Shown here piece by piece: positions 5,284 through 6,238 of a stretch of DNA of 6,238 nucleotides. The notes under the pieces were generated by a model. That model was not told the DNA's origin. It worked only from the letters and a program-made list of their open reading frames with translations, and searched no databases. Position numbers and translations under genes: made by a program. The DNA is taken from contig PXDP01000135.1 in NCBI GenBank assembly GCA_003565035.1, positions 1 to 6,238 on the forward strand. Direction: 5' to 3'. The DNA comes from PVC group bacterium. Lineage in GTDB: Bacteria; Verrucomicrobiota; Kiritimatiellia; SS1-B-03-39; UBA6053. Every line of letters begins with the position of its first letter. Positions within the stretch are counted from its first letter, which is position 1.

Positions 5284-5291
5284 CTGAAAAC

Positions 5292-5317
5292 CATGAAACG
5301 GAATCCCGCATTTCATG
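5292..5317. repeat. Second inverted repeat before the transporter start
   Basis: CATGAAA (5292-5298) and TTTCATG (5311-5317) are perfect 7-base arms around 12 bases that themselves contain CGG-AATC-CCG. The right side includes, on the minus strand, another copy of GAAATGC (5314-5308), the core of the 5254-5283 palindrome. It could be an accessory operator half-site or an mRNA leader hairpin of the transporter gene. Confidence 0.4.
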
Positions 5318-5327
5318 CCGTTCACCC

Positions 5328-5331
5328 GGAG
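5328..5331 (+). promoter_or_regulatory. Shine-Dalgarno site deciding the transporter start
   Basis: GGAG lies six bases before GTG 5338. The in-frame ATG at 5293 lacks any such site and would add a polar 15-residue leader before the first membrane helix, so GTG 5338 is preferred. Confidence 0.7.
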
Positions 5332-5337
5332 ATTTCT

Positions 5338-6238
5338 GTGATCCCATCCCGCGCCCCTTCCCGAGTCCGTCCCGCCGCCGCCGCTGTCGGCATCCATTTG
5401 TCGATCGGCTCCGTTTATGCCTTCAGTGTCTGGAAAACCCCGATCGAGGAGCTGACGGGCTGGCGGGGGGGTGAAATTGCCATGGGATTCAGCCTTGCGA
5501 TCCTGTTTCTCGGGCTGTCCGCCGGATTTCTGGGTGCCTGGATCGACCGGCTGGGCCCCAAACGCAGCAGCCTAGCCGCCGCCATCCTCTTTGGTGCCGG
5601 TCTCGCCGGAGCCGGGCTGTCCATTCATCATCAATGGCTTTGGGGGTACTATCTGAGTTACGGTGCGCTGGGCGGCATCGGGCTGGGCATCGGATATGTC
5701 GCGCCAGTCGCCACCCTCGTGCGTTGGTTTCCGGACCGCCGGGGCTTTGCCACCGGTCTGGCCACGATGGGCTTCGGGTTCGGCGCCCTGCTCGCCGGCC
5801 CACTCATTGCCCGCCTGAACCCGGTCATCGGAGTCCCCGGCACTTTTTATGCTCTGGCGGTCCTCTACAGCGTGATCATGACCCTCTCGGCTGTCAACCT
5901 CGCGCGCCCTCCGGCCGACTGGCCAGAAAGGTTCCCGCCCCCGCCCGGAAGCCCGAATTCAGCCGTCACCGCCGCCCACGACTTCCCGCCCCGCCGCGCA
6001 CTGCGCTCTCCCGCCTTTCTCCTGCTCTGGCTGCTCTTCTTTCTGAACATCTGCAGCGGCATCGCCCTCATTTCCATCGCCTCCCCCCTGGCCCGGGATA
6101 TGACCGGCATGAGCCTCAAAGCCGCCGCCGCCATGGTCGGAACCATGGGCCTGTTTAACGGGCTCGGACGTATCGGCTGGTCTGCCGCCAGCGACCGTCT
6201 GGGGCGCCCCCTCACCTGGCTGCTCTTTTTTCTCCTGC
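5338..6238 (+). CDS. OFA-type major facilitator transporter, 3' end outside window
   Basis: An inner-membrane secondary transporter of the major facilitator superfamily; 300 residues are visible and the frame is still open at the window edge. TM1 (about 13-32) ends in GSVYAFSVW, followed by GWRGGEIAMGFSLAILFLG. The MFS motif A, GAWIDRLGPKR, covers 66-76 between TM2 and TM3. The stretch YVAPVATLVRWFPDRRGFATG (120-140) is the hallmark of the oxalate:formate antiporter (OFA) family. A Pro-rich cytoplasmic loop at about 190-222 separates the halves, and GRIGWSAASDRLGR (277-290) is the matching loop of the second half. About eight of twelve helices are therefore present. OFA members carry small carboxylates such as oxalate, formate, lactate or pyruvate; the substrate here cannot be read from sequence. 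It is divergent from galK and may share its operator. The start is taken as GTG because of its Shine-Dalgarno site. Confidence 0.9.
   Translation, partial: MIPSRAPSRVRPAAAAVGIHLSIGSVYAFSVWKTPIEELTGWRGGEIAMGFSLAILFLGLSAGFLGAWIDRLGPKRSSLAAAILFGAGLAGAGLSIHHQWLWGYYLSYGALGGIGLGIGYVAPVATLVRWFPDRRGFATGLATMGFGFGALLAGPLIARLNPVIGVPGTFYALAVLYSVIMTLSAVNLARPPADWPERFPPPPGSPNSAVTAAHDFPPRRALRSPAFLLLWLLFFLNICSGIALISIASPLARDMTGMSLKAAAAMVGTMGLFNGLGRIGWSAASDRLGRPLTWLLFFLL

Noticed and set aside
5634..6158. Plus-strand open frame of 174 codons overlapping the transporter
   Set aside because: It is out of frame with the transporter, Arg/Pro-rich, and lacks membrane helices; the transporter frame carries clear family motifs.

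Overview
The window looks like chromosomal DNA of a GC-rich Gram-negative bacterium. A Kdo transferase implies lipopolysaccharide in an outer membrane. A secreted EF-hand protein with an Arg-Pro-Asp tail, sparse Shine-Dalgarno sites and a dispersed junk-like repeat next to the Kdo transferase gene all recall the Planctomycetes-Verrucomicrobia-Kiritimatiellota-Lentisphaerota group. That placement is an inference; no rRNA or marker protein here settles it.

Layout from left to right. 1-337 has no gene: an AT-rich stretch (about 1-190) passes into a GC-rich repeat patch. 338-1672 (minus) is waaA/kdtA, probably starting at an internal GTG at 1627. Divergent from it, 1721-2428 (plus) encodes a UPF0149/YecA-like protein of clearly lower GC. 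2466-2735 (minus) is a two-gene tRNA unit, Leu(CAA) then Tyr(GTA), ended by a textbook intrinsic terminator. 2885-3436 (plus) encodes a secreted protein with two EF-hand loops and an RPD-repeat tail. It converges, with only 14 bases between, on the minus-strand pair galK (5228-4086) and thiamine pyrophosphokinase (4089-3451), which overlap by ATGA. 5338 to the right edge (plus) is the first part of an OFA-type major facilitator transporter, divergent from galK.

How the parts relate. galK and the thiamine pyrophosphokinase gene are almost certainly co-transcribed and translationally coupled, although they serve different pathways (galactose entry into metabolism; thiamine diphosphate formation). 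The galK/transporter intergenic region holds a perfect inverted repeat with 11-base arms, plus a further copy of its core heptamer, a good candidate for a shared operator. The other genes are single housekeeping or accessory units.

I saw no clear unknown multi-gene system, CRISPR array, insertion sequence or phage gene. The points most worth following are the divergent operator candidate, the EF-hand/RPD protein, the dispersed repeat at 251-281, and the T7/G6-G5-G6 tract at the 5' end of waaA.
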